Shown piece after piece: positions 58,101 through 61,100 of a DNA stretch of 64,000 nt; position 1 is the first letter of the stretch; each line of letters opens with the position of its first letter. Below the pieces are notes generated by a model that did no database searches, had not been told where the DNA came from, and saw only the letters and a list, made by a program, of their open reading frames with translations. Source of the DNA: Patella vulgata. Taxonomy: Eukaryota; Mollusca; Gastropoda; Patellidae. The position numbers and the translations under genes are program-made. The stretch spans positions 60,150,702 to 60,214,701 of the forward strand of contig NC_065881.2 in assembly GCF_932274485.2 (NCBI RefSeq), written 5' to 3'.

Positions 58101-61100
58101 GACAAACTCGGAGGGTCTGCAGATATACAGACTCCACACAAAAAGAATTCAGACTAACAATAAGGCATTCAACCCTATCAAAATGTAACATTTCCTAAAC
58201 ATTGTACTATTCTAGTATACATGTCATGTATGTATATACAAGAAATCTTAAAATTTGTAGTCTGAACACGGGAAGATATCCATAGGGTTAAAAAGTGTTT
58301 AAAAATGATATCATAGAGTATAAGTTAGAGTACAAGAAATAAGAGTGCAAAAATGTGACCAGTCTTGAAATAATCACTGTAACACAGCCAAAATAAACAT
58401 CTAATTCACTTGTCTTGAGACTTCAACAGTATAAACTTACCCTTTGTTTGCAGGTTCCATTTTGTGAATCACAGATAAAACAGTCTCTGTCCCGTGTTAA
58501 GAATATAGCTGATTGACTCCAATCTTTACCAGTATTAGTAACTTGTATCAAATAATCACCAGATTTAGGTAAAGAACAAGATATTAATCCTATATTAACA
58601 AATACCACTTCTTCTGATTCCTTCCATTCTCTATCACTGGTGTATCCTGTAGAACTCACCTATTTGATATAAATCATGTCATAAATTAAAGCAAAACAAT
58701 TGATCTGACCCTTGAGAGCAAACAGTTTGTTGGGTTTTCTTGTTCATCTTTGTGCTCAGCTGGAGACTAGTACATGTCTGTAAAAATATTACACTATCCA
58801 AATTTTTCTTAACAGTTTCAATTTTTGTTGAAATTTTCATCTATCTTTTTTTTTATCAATAATCTTATTTTATTAATAATAATCTTATCTTTTTTTATTA
58901 ATAATTCTATGGTATTTTATTAAAATTTTTATTTTTTCTTATTATACCAACCTCAATTTCTTTATATTGACATTTCAGACTGTTACTCTTGACAAAATGA
59001 TAACCTTCTACTGCTACCGAATCACATGAATATATTCTGTTATTACATACACCATCATATTGTAATCTAGTAATAGTTGGCACTATAGTGCTATTTATAG
59101 AACAATCTTCTCCTATATATCCAGGATTACAAATACAAAAACCTAAAAATAAAAATAAAACTTATGGTAAGTTTGCTCTATCTAATGAGTCTGATATTTT
59201 TTACATTCCAGTTTTAATTTTGGATTGCCTATAGTACATTACATGAAGATCTAAGTATTTCTTTACCAATTCGCTGTTTTCTTTAAAGACTAATCTTAGC
59301 CACTGAGATTGGTTAAAATGATTATTAGCTAATTCCAATGTGTTGAAGCATTAGTTATTTTAAAGGTCTGGATATGTTATTGAAATGATTACTTTAATTA
59401 TCACTGAGCCAGAGAGGGAGAGGAGGGGGGTTGAATCTCTTTTACGATTGGACTATTTCTCTAGCACATTTCTGTAGAATTTTAGAAGTCAATGAATAGA
59501 GTTTTCAATGTGCTAAGTTTTAAAGGAAAAATTTTGTTTCAACAAAAATGATCACAAATTTGTTTAAATTTTTTGTAGTATTAAATATATTTGATATGTT
59601 TTTATCTTTAATTATTCAACAGAATATCAAAGTATCTTACCATTGATACAATCACCATTGCCATTACATGTATCAGGACATAATTTACTGACAATATCTA
59701 ACGGAGGTGTACTGGCAGGCCAACGAGTAAGATTATAATATAACTGTGAGAAACATCGTACATACATGGCATCAAATAATACAGTATTCCATCTACCTGT
59801 ACCACCACTATACTGTAAACCCAAAAATATGAATATTTAAGCAGTTATTTCAAATCCTTATTGAATTCTTTCTTCATTCGATTTTTCCGACAAGATCAAA
59901 TTTTTTACAACTGAATCCATGCCACTCTATTGTATATTATATACAGTATGATCTTATTATACTTGCCTCAAGTTCTCCACATGATTGATCATTCGAGGAT
60001 TGCCCGATTATGTGCACAACATATGCACACCATAATTGTCAAGGCTGAGGTGATATTTTTGTTAAATAAAAATGAATGGGCCAAACCAAACTGCGATATG
60101 ACAAAGATATATAAAATTATTTCACTAAAATATTAGAACATTAAAGTTTTGTTATTTAACAAACCTTGACATTATCAATACAGTATATCAAATCATCTGC
60201 TTCATAGTTAGTTGTAACATTACCACAGACTTCAGCCAGTTTAGATTTTTCTATATAGTCTTTACAAACTGATTCAGCTCTAGTTTCATTCCAATCAGCA
60301 GGAAATGTGTCATCCTATAGTAAAAAATTAACACAAACATAGGTACAATTTTATCTATATCTCTCCACATAAATAATTTTATTAGATCATTTTTATCACT
60401 TTGTCATGATCAGATTAACCATTTTAAAGCGAGGTATTATTAACCAAAGACCACATCCACCTTGAGAGGATTTTGCAATAATATTTTGAAACACTGTGTA
60501 ATCATTTTTTTTTCTTTTTTGGTTAATGCAAAATACTTTATTAAGGGAAATAATAGATTGTAACTACTTGTTTCAACACTATGTATCTTATTTTATTGAT
60601 AAGATTTCCACAGCACAGTAACTGTGGGTGAAATTTAAAGATGCTGGTAGACTGGGGTATAGTGTCTCCTGGTGTCTTTTTATTCACCAAACTGCTGGTT
60701 TAAATAATAATATATTGTTAAATGCTTATAGAAACAATATTGTTGGTTTCCCTATAAAACAGAGGACAACACTTGTCAAGGTCTCTTTAAAAGGATTAAT
60801 GGTAAATATATTTACAATGGTTTTATCTTCATCTTGTTTAAATTCATCAATAACAGGAACACCCTCTAAACAATTCATGGGATGGAATGATGAATATTTA
60901 ATAAGCTCAGACTTTATGTCCTTTTCTGTAAAAAAAAAAAATTGATCCCATGTTTAATTATCAAATGCAAACTGAGTAACCACCTGAAAAGGTTGGGGCT
61001 TTGTGCTGACTCCAAAACATAATTCTTCGCTCACCAAGATTTCAGTTCTGACAATACAAAACATTCCAGACCAGGGATCTTAATCGGCTGTTTTTTGTCG

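Noticed and set aside
60628-60945. 105-codon plus-strand frame
   Set aside because: Largely antisense of unit A exon g; no recognisable protein.
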